The notes under the pieces are model-generated. The model worked only from the letters and a program-made list of their open reading frames with translations, had not been told where the DNA came from and did not search any database. A stretch of 64,000 nucleotides of DNA from Clostridia bacterium (GTDB lineage Bacteria > Bacillota > Clostridia > Christensenellales > Aristaeellaceae): positions 1 to 64,000 of the forward strand of contig JAFXZS010000017.1 in NCBI GenBank assembly GCA_017541105.1, in the 5' to 3' direction. Shown one piece after another: positions 7,900 through 15,659 of this stretch. Each line of letters begins with the position of its first letter. Positions within the stretch are counted from its first letter, which is position 1. The position numbers were made by a program, and so were the translations under genes.

Positions 7900-9414
7900 A
7901 TGCAGAATATTCTGTCTGTAGGTGAAATGAGGATGAGCGACGCGATCGCAATATCGTCTTTTGTACCGGGCATGGAACTGATGCGCCGGGCCGGGGAGGG
8001 AATCTTCCGGGCTGCGGCCTGGAAACCTCCGGTCGCCGTGGTCTGCGGAACAGGCAACAACGCGGGAGACGGTTTTGTAACAGCGATGATGCTGGCGGAT
8101 GCCGGCATACCCTGTGAAATCCTGCTCCGGGAAGAGACGTTCACAGGGGACGGGAAATTCTGGTTTGACTGCTGTACCGCGAAGAGGATTCCGGTTCGCA
8201 TGTGGTCGGAGATCGAAACGCTGGAAGGCTACGGCAGCGTGGCGGACTGTATTTTCGGTACGGGATTTCACGGCAGCGCGGAAGGTGAGTCTGCCCGAAT
8301 GATCCGGCTGATTAACGAAAGCGGCGCCTACGTCGTCAGCGCGGATATCAACAGCGGGCTGAACGGGGACAACGGACTGGCAGAACAGGCGGTCCGGAGC
8401 GATCTGACAGTCTGCATCGGCAGCTGGCAGCCGGGACATTTTCTTAATATGGCCGCAGACCTCATGCGGGAAAAAGTATGCGTGGACATCGGCATTCCGC
8501 CGAAGGGCAGGGGCATGCAGCTGATGGAAGCGGAGGACGCTGCGGAGATGTTTCCGCCCCGGAAGCATTTCAGCCATAAAGGGGATTACGGCACCGTTGC
8601 CCTGATGGGCGGCTCCCTCCGCTATTCCGGTGCCGTGCGGCTGGCGGCACTGGCAAATGCAGGAATGCGGGCAGGCGCCGGAATTGCCCGGTTATGCGCG
8701 CCGCGCAGCCTGTGTGAAAAGATGATACCGGAAATCCTGGAGGCTACTCTGTTTCCGCTGGATGAGGAAAGGGGAGAGCTGGTATTCCGGGAGGAAACCT
8801 TCCGCGAAGCGCTGGCAGGCACCCGTGCCGCGGCCTTCGGAATGGGAGCGGGGAATACGGAAGAGACCCGAAAAGCCGTGGAATGGTTGCTGCGGAACTA
8901 TGAAGGCACCCTGATTCTGGACGCGGACGGGCTGAATGCCCTTGCAGCGGGCGGATGCGAAGCCCTGGCCGAATCCAGGGGAAAGGTGATCCTGACGCCC
9001 CATCCGGGAGAGTTTGCCCGTCTGAGCGGCAGGAAGCCGGAAAAAATCCGGAACAATCCGATTCCCTTAGCTGAGGAATTTGCCCGGAAACATGGTGTGA
9101 CGCTGCTCCTGAAGGGGCCGGCCACCATCATTACCGACGGAACAAAAACCATCCTGACGGATCGCGGCACTCCGGGAATGGCCACCGGCGGAAGCGGGGA
9201 CGTGCTCAGCGGAATCCTGTCCGCAGTGGCGGCGGCACATCCGGACGACCCGACAATGGCTGCCGCGGCGGCAGCGTGGATCAACGGACGGGCCGGGGAG
9301 ATCGCTGCGGAGAGAATGGGAGATGTCAGCATGACCGCGGGGGATACCGCGGCAGCGGTCCCGGAAGCAATCCGGGAGATCAGGCCGCCGGAACAGAAAA
9401 GCCCACGCGAATAA
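7900..9414 (+). CDS. nnr: Bifunctional NAD(P)H-hydrate epimerase / ADP-dependent dehydratase
   Basis: Metabolite-repair enzyme that epimerises and dehydrates damaged NADHX and NADPHX. The N-terminal YjeF_N epimerase half (about 1-210) has CGTGNNAGDGFVTA; the C-terminal ribokinase-like dehydratase half (about 215-495) has HKGDYG, GGSLRYSGAVRLAA, LDADGLNAL, TPHPGEFARL and the nucleotide-binding GGSGDVLSGI. I start at the ATG at 7900 (MQNILSVGEM, 504 aa), which has GGGGGG six bases upstream; the frame is open from 7792 but the extra 36 residues precede the domain and have no ribosome binding site. Full length for the family. Confidence 0.92.
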   Translation: MQNILSVGEMRMSDAIAISSFVPGMELMRRAGEGIFRAAAWKPPVAVVCGTGNNAGDGFVTAMMLADAGIPCEILLREETFTGDGKFWFDCCTAKRIPVRMWSEIETLEGYGSVADCIFGTGFHGSAEGESARMIRLINESGAYVVSADINSGLNGDNGLAEQAVRSDLTVCIGSWQPGHFLNMAADLMREKVCVDIGIPPKGRGMQLMEAEDAAEMFPPRKHFSHKGDYGTVALMGGSLRYSGAVRLAALANAGMRAGAGIARLCAPRSLCEKMIPEILEATLFPLDEERGELVFREETFREALAGTRAAAFGMGAGNTEETRKAVEWLLRNYEGTLILDADGLNALAAGGCEALAESRGKVILTPHPGEFARLSGRKPEKIRNNPIPLAEEFARKHGVTLLLKGPATIITDGTKTILTDRGTPGMATGGSGDVLSGILSAVAAAHPDDPTMAAAAAAWINGRAGEIAAERMGDVSMTAGDTAAAVPEAIREIRPPEQKSPRE

Positions 9415-9424
9415 ACGCGCGGGC
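9401..9424 (-). terminator. Intrinsic terminator of the mnmM-LUD operon
   Basis: Minus strand GCCCGCGCG, loop TTTATT, CGCGTGGGC followed by TTTTCT. The stem has one mismatch and overlaps the 3' end of nnr on the other strand. Confidence 0.65.
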
Positions 9425-9444
9425 AGGGAAACGCAGGAACCGGC

Positions 9445-10077
9445 TCAGAAGCCGAGATTGTCATTCACGAGAATTACATGTATCCGGTCCTTATGGCGGG
9501 AATAGCGGGTAATCAGAAACTGGCAGCAGATGGTGTCCGGTGATTTGCAGTCCATGCAGGCACCGGTTTTTGTGCAGGGCGTGGAAAGGCCGAAACGCTG
9601 CGCGTTGATGGGAGCCGCCGTGTTCCTGGCCCTTTTCATCGCACTGTCCGGATCACTGCCGCATACCTTGTTCATTCCGACGATGAACAGCACTTTGCGC
9701 GGCCCCTGGGCAATAGCGGAAACGCGGTTGGCGTTTCCGTCAATATTGATCAGAATGCCGTCATCGGTCATCGCGTTGACACTGGACAGGAACACATCCG
9801 CGTCATAGGCAGCAAGCATGGCTGCCCGTTTATCCGCAGCGGCATCCCTGTCAATAAAGTTGTAATTGCCGTTTTTCAGCGCCTGTACAAGTCCGATCTC
9901 ATTGGCACTGGCAGAACCGCCCATGGTGACAGAAGCACCTTCGGGGATCAGGCGGAGGGCCAGCTGAAGCGCTTCCTCCCGGGAAGCGGCATAATAACCG
10001 GACATGTTACGGGAAGCCAAGCCCTTGATCACTTTTTCCGCAAGAAGCTGATTCCGTTTGGAAACGACCTCATTCAT
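9445..10077 (-). CDS. LUD-domain (lactate-utilisation type) protein
   Basis: Member of the LUD/DUF162 family related to LutC and the lactate-oxidation iron-sulfur proteins. The 210-aa chain is mostly one LUD domain: GASVTMGGSASANEIGL near residues 46-62, DADVFLSSVNAMTDDGILINIDGNANRVSAI near 92-122, and VLFIVGMNKVC. Near the end it has CTKTGACMDCKSPDTICC, a small Cys cluster seen in this stand-alone subgroup. Its substrate is unknown; lone LUD proteins are widespread in Clostridia. The ATG overlaps the stop of the 71-aa gene (ATGA), so translation is coupled. Confidence 0.85.
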   Translation of the reverse strand: MNEVVSKRNQLLAEKVIKGLASRNMSGYYAASREEALQLALRLIPEGASVTMGGSASANEIGLVQALKNGNYNFIDRDAAADKRAAMLAAYDADVFLSSVNAMTDDGILINIDGNANRVSAIAQGPRKVLFIVGMNKVCGSDPDSAMKRARNTAAPINAQRFGLSTPCTKTGACMDCKSPDTICCQFLITRYSRHKDRIHVILVNDNLGF

Positions 10078-10289
10078 GATAATTCCTCCAGTCTGTCACT
10101 GATATCATCCATCAGATCCTGGATTTCCTCCAGTTCCTCCAGCCAGGTGTCGTATTCTTCGCTTTCTTCATCTTCAGGCTCCCGTGCGTCCGTTTCATCA
10201 TACAGGGATTCCAGATCCCTGAAAAGCGCCCGGAGTGCGTCCGGATCCAGCGAAGCGGGATCCGGAAGATCTGTCAGATCAAATGTCAC
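10074..10289 (-). CDS. Small acidic protein, function unknown (71 aa)
   Basis: Not recognised. I place the start at the GTG at 10289, because GGAGG lies eight bases upstream and the GTGA overlaps the stop of the preceding gene, the same coupling seen at its own 3' end (ATGA with the LUD gene). The product is strongly acidic (DETDAREPEDEESEEYD near the middle), opening with MTFDLTDLPD and ending in a predicted amphipathic helix (LEELEEIQDLMDDISDRLEEL). No membrane segment or cysteine. Its tight sandwiching between two genes argues that it is real. Confidence 0.65.
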   Translation of the reverse strand: MTFDLTDLPDPASLDPDALRALFRDLESLYDETDAREPEDEESEEYDTWLEELEEIQDLMDDISDRLEELS

Positions 10290-11422
10290 GGCTGCTGCCT
10301 CCATCCGCCCCACCCGTCCGGGGTGTTTGTAAGCTGATCAGGTATTTCCGACATCTGCTCCCCGTTGACGATCAGCGTGCCTCCGGAGAGCCTGGCGGTA
10401 CCGTCATAATCGAAGGGATGACTGCCGATGACTTTAACGGTTCCGCCGCTCATTATGATATCGCCGTTGGAATCCACACCGTCCGTATCTCCCTGGCCCA
10501 TGATAATCGTAACGCTGCCGCCGGTAAAGGTGACGGAAGGCGTATAGGCGGAAGATTTCCTGCCTGCATTGATTCCGTCATCGGAAGCTGAAATCTCCAG
10601 TGCTCCGCCTGTGATCAGGATCACAGTTGCCTCAATTCCTTCCCAGGCTCTGATGTGGATGGTTCCGCCATCGTTCTGCAGAACGGAAAGGGCATGGATT
10701 CCGTCATCTTCCGCCTCGATAATGAAGGTCCCTCCGCTAATATAGATGAAGCCGAGCGTGTCATCCGTGCCGTGATCGGCATGAAGCCCGTCCGTTCCGG
10801 CAGTCAGCATGAAGTCTCCGCCTGAGATCCGAATGGAATCATTGGCTTCGATACATGTCTCAGCAGCCTGAATCGTATAGCTTCCCCCGGTGATTTTCAG
10901 GTCATCCTTGCAGAAAATACCGCTTTTTGAGGAGGCTACAGCCAGGGAAGCTATGCCGTTGAGCACAAGATCCTGCTCAGAATAAATGACGGCATCAGCT
11001 TTGCCTGCCTTCCGGAACTCACCGGTAACGGAAAGCGCGCTGTCCCCGGCCAGATTGATAAATACCTTATCTGCCGACTGAACGTATATGCAGGCGGCAT
11101 CGGTATTGGCGATGGTGAGGCTGTCAAACACCAGCTGGATTTTATCCTCCTTGCCGGCTTCCACACAGACGGTCATTTCCCTGGCGGAACCGGTGAGCAC
11201 ATAAGTGCCGGAAGAAGTAATCCGGACATCCGTTCCGTCAGCCACGGTGATGGTTTCCGCGCCGGAAAGATCAACAACCTGGAGCCAGTCACGCTCTGTG
11301 AACATTTGGCTTTCATTTAAATAACTGATTGAGGAAGCGCTTCCGGCCAACGGGGAAAACGCGAGAAGAAAAGAAACCAGGAAAATACCGGCCTGTGAAA
11401 AGGTACGCCTCAACAGATGCAC
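10286..11422 (-). CDS. Secreted carbohydrate-binding-domain protein (DUF4353 type)
   Basis: Probably a secreted or surface-anchored right-handed beta-helix protein. Residues 1-29 form a signal peptide (MHLLRRTFSQAG then a hydrophobic run ending SASS). The rest is a repetitive series of short strands with GTDVRITSSGTYVLTGSA, GIFCKDDLKITGGSYTI, GIHALSVLQNDGGTIHI and DGVDSNGDIIMSGGTVKV, typical of the DUF4353/carbohydrate-binding family often seen next to CotH-like proteins. The start is GTG at 11422 with GAGGAAAGG. It ends 12 bp after mnmM begins its tail of the operon and overlaps the 71-aa gene. Confidence 0.8.
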   Translation of the reverse strand: MHLLRRTFSQAGIFLVSFLLAFSPLAGSASSISYLNESQMFTERDWLQVVDLSGAETITVADGTDVRITSSGTYVLTGSAREMTVCVEAGKEDKIQLVFDSLTIANTDAACIYVQSADKVFINLAGDSALSVTGEFRKAGKADAVIYSEQDLVLNGIASLAVASSKSGIFCKDDLKITGGSYTIQAAETCIEANDSIRISGGDFMLTAGTDGLHADHGTDDTLGFIYISGGTFIIEAEDDGIHALSVLQNDGGTIHIRAWEGIEATVILITGGALEISASDDGINAGRKSSAYTPSVTFTGGSVTIIMGQGDTDGVDSNGDIIMSGGTVKVIGSHPFDYDGTARLSGGTLIVNGEQMSEIPDQLTNTPDGWGGWRQQP

Positions 11423-11434
11423 CGCCTTTCCTCA

Positions 11435-12051
11435 TCAAGTGGATTCGTGTGGGACAGATGCGCCGGGTGTTCCGGGCACGTACAGCGATTTCTGAATGAC
11501 ATAGCACTCCGGTGCGCCGGGGCCTGCGTTCAGAAACGACTGGCGCAGGACATTGTACTGCCTGTTTGAAAGCCCGGACAGCAGAGAGATCAGCATTGTC
11601 CTTTCCCGATCCCCTTCCTCATGCCCCGGATAGGCGCAAACGGTGACGATCCCGCCCGGCCTGATCAGCTCCAGTGCGCCGCGCACAGCTTTTTCGGTAG
11701 AAGCACATCGTGTGGTAACCCGATGATCACCGCCGGGCAGCCAGCCAAGATTGAAAACAGCAGCAGAAACGGGAGAGGGGACCAGCTGCGCCAGATCCTC
11801 ATGGCTATGGCAGAACAGGGTGACCCGCTCCAGAACGCCATGGCTTTCAAGCAGTTTCCGCGTAGATTCCACCGCGCCGGACTGAATATCAAACGCGTAT
11901 ACATGACCCGCCGGACCGACCTGCTCCGCCAGAAAAAGCGTATCATGCCCATTTCCCATGGTGGCGTCCACTGCCGAATCTCCCGCGTGAATAGCCTGAG
12001 ACAGTACTTCTCTGGCAAGATAACGGGCAGACTTCAGTTCGTAGGACATCT
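11435..12051 (-). CDS. mnmM: SAM-dependent tRNA methyltransferase, YtqB/MnmM family
   Basis: Class I methyltransferase of the family (PF06962) that in Bacillus completes mnm5s2U at tRNA position 34. The SAM-binding motif is DATMGNGHDTLFLAEQVG (about 31-48), followed by VYAFDIQ and the catalytic-loop NLGWLPGGDH near residue 105; VTVCAYPGHEEG lies near 140. I start at the ATG at 12051 (MSYELKS, 205 aa), six bases after GGAGG, rather than the in-frame ATG at 12067. First gene of a four-gene minus-strand operon with the DUF4353, 71-aa and LUD genes. Confidence 0.83.
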
Positions 12052-12079
12052 GATTCCTCCAGCGCAAGGTTCTGAACCC

Positions 12080-12108
12080 ATTATACTCTGACCATTCAGG
12101 AAGTACAA
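12080..12108 (-). promoter_or_regulatory. Sigma-A promoter of the mnmM operon
   Basis: Minus strand TTGTAC (12108-12103), 17-nt spacer, perfect TATAAT (12085-12080). Divergent from the tRNA promoter, with 11 bp between the two -35 boxes. Confidence 0.75.
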
Positions 12109-12119
12109 CTAAAAAAGAT

Positions 12120-12148
12120 TTGACACGCTACACCGGTTGTGCTATCAT
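12120..12148 (+). promoter_or_regulatory. Sigma-A promoter of tRNA-Arg
   Basis: TTGACA (12120-12125), 17-nt spacer, TATCAT (12143-12148), 24 bp before the mature tRNA 5' end. Confidence 0.8.
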
Positions 12149-12172
12149 ACTAGCGCTGTCATGACAGCATGT

Positions 12173-12249
12173 GGGCTCGTAGCTCAGCTGGATAGAGTGT
12201 TTGACTACGAATCAAAAGGTCGTGGGTTCGAATCCCGCCGGGCTCACCA
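12173..12249 (+). tRNA. tRNA-Arg (anticodon ACG), CCA encoded
   Basis: Cloverleaf read by hand: acceptor GGGCTCG / CGGGCTC (two G-U pairs), D-arm GCTC/GAGT, anticodon arm TTTGA-CTACGAA-TCAAA with ACG at positions 34-36, T-arm GTGGG-TTCGAAT-CCCGC, discriminator A, then CCA at 12247-12249. The A34 would be edited to inosine to read CGN codons. Its 3' half is duplicated at 15237. Confidence 0.95.
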
Positions 12250-12253
12250 TGAA
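12205..12253 (+). repeat. Direct repeat, copy 1: 3' half of tRNA-Arg (attL-like)
   Basis: 49 bp from the anticodon loop (CTACGAATC...) through CCA and four more bases, identical to 15237-15285. Including the terminator hairpin, 75 of 76 positions agree (12205-12280 vs 15237-15312); beyond that, recognisable but degraded similarity continues to about 12372. Confidence 0.9.
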
Positions 12254-12279
12254 AGAAGCACTGAAAAGTGCTTCTTTTC
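12254..12279 (+). terminator. Intrinsic terminator of tRNA-Arg
   Basis: AGAAGCACT, loop GAAA, AGTGCTTCT followed by TTTCC. The same hairpin follows the partial tRNA copy at 15287-15310. Confidence 0.85.
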
Positions 12280-12426
12280 CTTATGTTTCAACGTTCTTAA
12301 TGATTTGGAAGAAAATGCCAAAATGACCGGATTGTACATGTTTGGGACTCCTTAACACTCAATAAAACGGGATAAAACGTAAGCGCTTTATCCAGACACG
12401 GGAAAGGCGTTTTTTTGAATCACAAA

Positions 12427-12456
12427 ACGCTTGCATCGGTTCATGGATGCAAGCGT
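12427..12456 (-). terminator. Hairpin downstream of the IS66 transposase relic
   Basis: ACGCTTGCATC / GATGCAAGCGT, 11-bp perfect stem with an 8-nt loop, followed on the minus strand by TTTTGTG. Confidence 0.6.
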
Positions 12457-12472
12457 TGATTCAGATCAGGAG

Positions 12473-13467
12473 TCATGTGAAAGCAATTTGCTGTGCAAAT
12501 CCGCAGTAGATCCGGGCCTCTTCACTCCATGGTGCCAGTTTCTCCAGATCCTCATCCGTCATGCCTGCATGAGGACGTTTTTCCAGCAGGAAGGTAAGAT
12601 ATTTCTCCACGTTCACTCCGTGAGCCTTGGCCATTTCCACCATTGTGTAAACTGTGGCACTGGCGTGAGCGCCGCCGGGAGTATCACAGTACAGCCAGTT
12701 TTTTCTGCCCACAGTGAATGGACGAATGCTGTTCTCGCTGGGATTGTTCGAGAGGCTGCACCGGCCATCCTGCAAATAAGTTTCCGCATAAGGTTTCTGG
12801 TTCCTGGCATAGTTTACAGCCTTTTCCAGCCGGCTGCCTTTGGGAGGATGCTGCTTTTCCAGCCAATTCCAGAAGGCTTCCAGAATCCTGGGTGCTTTTG
12901 TTCCGGTATTCATGACGCTTTTCATGTGTATACTTATTTTCCCGGCAGTAACGTTCAATCGCAAACAGCTTGTCACAGTACTGGACGCCCTGTACCGCCG
13001 GTTCCGACAGATCGTCTTTCTTTCCGGAAGGAACGGCATCACAAAACTTCCGACGGATATGTGCCCAGCAGGCCTCACGCACGACATCCGGCAGATTGTT
13101 GTATCCCTGATACCCATCGGTCATCAGGCAGCCTTTGAATCCCTTCAGGAATTCCACGGCATTGAATTTTGCTCTGGTTGATCAATGGCGGCAGTCCGTC
13201 CTCTCCGCTTCGGAAGAGCCACATGAATGAATCCGTTTCCGGATTTCGCTCTGATTCCTTGAGAACCTGTATCCTTGTCTCATCCGCCATTGCGAACTGG
13301 CGGTCCAGAAGCAATCGGTGAAAGTATTCATATATTGGAACGAAGTATTCATCCGAGCAGATCTTAATCCACCGTCCCAGCGTTCCACGGCTCAAGAGCG
13401 CTCCCATCTGTTCCCAGTCTTTTTCCTGCCGGTACAGCGGAACGGCATTGACGAATTTCTGGTACAT
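12473..13467 (-). pseudogene. IS66 transposase remnant, frameshifted
   Basis: Transposase of the DDE type in at least three reading frames. Frame A (13467 to about 13180) has MYQKFVNAVPLYRQEKDWEQ and the first catalytic Asp region FAMADETRIQVL; frame B (about 13157 to 12900) has LKGFKGCLMTDGYQGYNNLP with the second Asp and EACWAHIRRKF; frame C (about 12910 to 12473) has YLQDGRCSLSNNPSEN and IRPFTVGRKNWLY with the catalytic Glu, then the C-terminal tail. About ten residues are lost at the first junction, and the N-terminal roughly half of a normal ~500-aa IS66 transposase is absent. It cannot make an active enzyme. Confidence 0.85.
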
Positions 13468-13469
13468 TG

Positions 13470-13616
13470 CATGGGCTGCAACGGATTCAGAAGCATGTTG
13501 TCGGCGTAAGCCTTTTCCGCTTCGTCACAATCGATCAGAATGAGATTGCAGTCTTCCGTCCATGTATATACGCATCCGAAATCCATGTCATACTTCGCAA
13601 ATGCAATGTTTTCCAT
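13470..13616 (-). pseudogene. Truncated DUF6061-like small gene
   Basis: An ATG at 13616 with GGAGG nine bases upstream begins MENIAFAKYDMDFGCVYTW, which resembles the start of the ~70-aa DUF6061 proteins common in Clostridia. After about 48 residues (ADNMLLNPLQ) the sequence runs into the IS66 remnant and continues in a nonsense frame to 13392. The reading is that IS66 insertion or a later deletion removed its 3' end. Family assignment is from pattern memory and moderate. Confidence 0.5.
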
Positions 13617-13689
13617 GTTCGATGACCTCCTTCTCGTGTAGTCTCCATAGTTGCAGACCAATCGGTCAACGTCTTTTTGGAATATGATG

Positions 13690-13718
13690 TTGATTTTGAT
13701 TAAATAATACATTATAAT
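13690..13718 (+). promoter_or_regulatory. Sigma-A promoter of the AAA/DUF4143 ATPase
   Basis: TTGATT (13690-13695), 17-nt AT-rich spacer, perfect TATAAT (13713-13718), 56 bp before the ATG at 13774. Confidence 0.7.
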
Positions 13719-13773
13719 CCTACTGTAAACATTGAAACTTTACACTGAATTCGAGAATCAGAGGTGCGATATT

Positions 13774-15084
13774 ATGTATATGTACCGAAAAATCAGCGAG
13801 TATCTCGAAAGCTGGAAGTCCGGGAAATACAGAAAACCGTTAATCATTCAGGGAGCTCGTCAGGTTGGGAAAACCTATGCTGTTCTTGAATTTGGGCGTA
13901 CGCACTATGATAACGTTGCTTATTTCAATTTCCAAACCAGTGAATCATTGGCTGATACCTTTACAGAAAGCGTTAGTCCGGCTTATCTGATTCCAATCCT
14001 GTCCCATATCAGCGGCCAGACGATTACCAGAGGAAACACTCTCATTGTTTTTGATGAGGTTCAGCTTTGTGAAAGAGCGCTGACCTCTCTGAAGTATTTC
14101 CAGGAAGAAGCTCCGGAATATCATATTATCGCGGCTGGAAGCCTTCTTGGTGTAGCAGTGAACAGAAAGAAATATGCTTTCCCTGTCGGAAAAGTGGATC
14201 GATACACGATGTATCCGATGGATCTGGAGGAATTCCTGCTTGCAATGGGGGAGAAGGATCTTGTCGACCGGATCAGGAACTGCTATGAGAAAAATACACC
14301 TATGCCTGCAGCATTGCATGAAGCCGCGATGAAGCTTTATCGGCAGTATCTGGCCATCGGAGGAATGCCGGAAGCTGTGGCAAGGTTTGTTGATACGCAT
14401 GATTACACACAAACAAGGCATATCCTAGATACAATCCAGATGGATTATCTGGACGATATGAGTAAATACCAGGAAAGCAGCAATGAAATTAAAAAAACAC
14501 GTTTGACATACGGAACGGCTGCTGTACAGCTTTCCAAGAAAAATACGCGTTTTCAGTATAAAATGATCAAAACCGGCGCTCGGGCAGCTGAATATGAAAA
14601 CGCAATCGAATGGCTTGTTTCTGCCAATCTGCTTTCCAGAGTATACCGGGCGGAATCGATCATGAAACCGCTTGAGAATTACAAGGACATTGATGATTTT
14701 AAGATTTATCTTTCCGATACAGGCCTACTGTGTGCGCAGAAAGATCTCCGAGCAGAGGATGTTCTGTATATGGAAGATGAACTGGAAGATTTCAAGGGCG
14801 GTATGACAGAAAACTATGTGAATACGCAGCTGACACGTTCAGGGTTTAAGCCGTATTTCTGGCGGAATGATAAAGGGACCAAGGAAGTTGATTTCATCAT
14901 TTCAATCGATGGGAAACTGATCCCGGTCGAAGTCAAAAGCGGTGAGCATGTAACATCAGCCAGTTTGAATGAGTATATGCACCTGTTTAATCCGGCATAT
15001 GCTATACGCATTTCCGAAAAGAACTTTGGTATGGAAAACAATATTAAAGCAATTCCGTTGTATGCCGCATTTTGCATCAGTTAA
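13774..15084 (+). CDS. AAA ATPase with DUF4143 and C-terminal nuclease-like domain
   Basis: P-loop ATPase of the AAA_14/DUF4143 family. Walker A is QGARQVGKTYA near residue 27, Walker B LIVFDEVQL near 95, the sensor AAGSLLGVAV near 120 and a Gly-rich LAIGGMPEAV near 210. The C-terminal DUF4143 part has YLSDTGLLC, ENYVNTQL and the restriction-endonuclease-fold motif FWRNDKGTKEVDFII...PVEVKSG (D, E-x-K), so it may cut or bind nucleic acid. Biochemical role is not established for the family. I start at the ATG at 13774 (MYMYRKISEY, 436 aa); an in-frame ATG at 13732 lies upstream of any good site. It is intact, AT-richer than its surroundings, and lies inside the tRNA-flanked island. Confidence 0.85.
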   Translation: MYMYRKISEYLESWKSGKYRKPLIIQGARQVGKTYAVLEFGRTHYDNVAYFNFQTSESLADTFTESVSPAYLIPILSHISGQTITRGNTLIVFDEVQLCERALTSLKYFQEEAPEYHIIAAGSLLGVAVNRKKYAFPVGKVDRYTMYPMDLEEFLLAMGEKDLVDRIRNCYEKNTPMPAALHEAAMKLYRQYLAIGGMPEAVARFVDTHDYTQTRHILDTIQMDYLDDMSKYQESSNEIKKTRLTYGTAAVQLSKKNTRFQYKMIKTGARAAEYENAIEWLVSANLLSRVYRAESIMKPLENYKDIDDFKIYLSDTGLLCAQKDLRAEDVLYMEDELEDFKGGMTENYVNTQLTRSGFKPYFWRNDKGTKEVDFIISIDGKLIPVEVKSGEHVTSASLNEYMHLFNPAYAIRISEKNFGMENNIKAIPLYAAFCIS

Positions 15085-15236
15085 TTGAATCGCAGACACA
15101 GCGCGGGAAAGATTTGGGTAAGGGGTTCAGTCTGGGGTTCAGGTTTACACCGGTGTTCAGATCAGGGTTCAAGGGAGGCTTTTCAAAACTTGCTTCCCTT
15201 GAAAATACTATGATTGCGGATCTTCAGGGTCAGGAT

Positions 15237-15285
15237 CTACGAATCAAAAGGTCGTGGGTTCGAATCCCGCCGGGCTCACCATGAA
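15237..15285 (+). repeat. Direct repeat, copy 2: partial tRNA-Arg 3' half (attR-like)
   Basis: Exact copy of 12205-12253. It holds only the anticodon loop to CCA (15237-15281) and has no acceptor or D-arm upstream, so it is not a functional tRNA gene. A terminator hairpin like that of the true gene follows at 15287-15310. Confidence 0.9.
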
Positions 15286-15587
15286 GGAAGCACTGAAAAG
15301 TGCTTCTTTTCTTTATATTTCAAGGACTTCAGAGATTTGGAAACAATTGGTAAAACAACCGGATTGTACATGCTCTGGACTCCTTAATACTCTAAAACAC
15401 GGAATAAAACTGAATGTAAGCAGTCAAAACGGCAGTCAGCATCGTGGGCTGGAACGCTTGTAAATTGGTATCTGAAGGGTATTGAATGTGTACCAAGGCA
15501 GTCAAATTTGTCCGCATAATTGCAAACAAGCACATTGCCAGCCTTACTGCGCAATGAAAAAGCTGCTTACCGTGCAGAATAAAAATC
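15286..15587. other. Intergenic stretch beyond the island, no gene seen
   Basis: Positions 15286 to about 15405 are a degraded copy of the sequence after tRNA-Arg, including CCGGATTGTACATG and ACTCCTTAA blocks. From there to 15587 I see no ORF with a credible start and no RNA. Confidence 0.6.
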
Positions 15588-15616
15588 TTTACAAACGATC
15601 GGATTCAGTTTATTAT
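15588..15616 (+). promoter_or_regulatory. Sigma-A promoter of the radical SAM/peptide locus
   Basis: TTTACA (15588-15593), 17-nt spacer, TATTAT (15611-15616), 43 bp before the radical SAM gene. Confidence 0.75.
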
Positions 15617-15659
15617 ATTTATGAACTGAATAGGTGAATAAGCGCTGAAGGACGAATGA

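Larger units (their letters stand above)
12379..13467 (-). mobile_element. Truncated, decayed IS66-family insertion sequence
   Basis: The downstream end begins GTAAGCGCTTTATCCAG at 12379 reading inward; GTAAGCG is the usual terminus of IS66-family elements. The tnpC-type transposase relic (12473-13467) follows. The other end, the tnpA/tnpB genes and the N-terminal half of the transposase are missing, and no second GTAAGCG end or 8-bp target duplication is visible, so this is a 5'-truncated remnant. Confidence 0.75.

Noticed and set aside
15237..15281. Second tRNA-Arg gene
   Set aside because: Lacks acceptor 5' strand, D-arm and the 5' half of the anticodon stem; only the 3' half is present.
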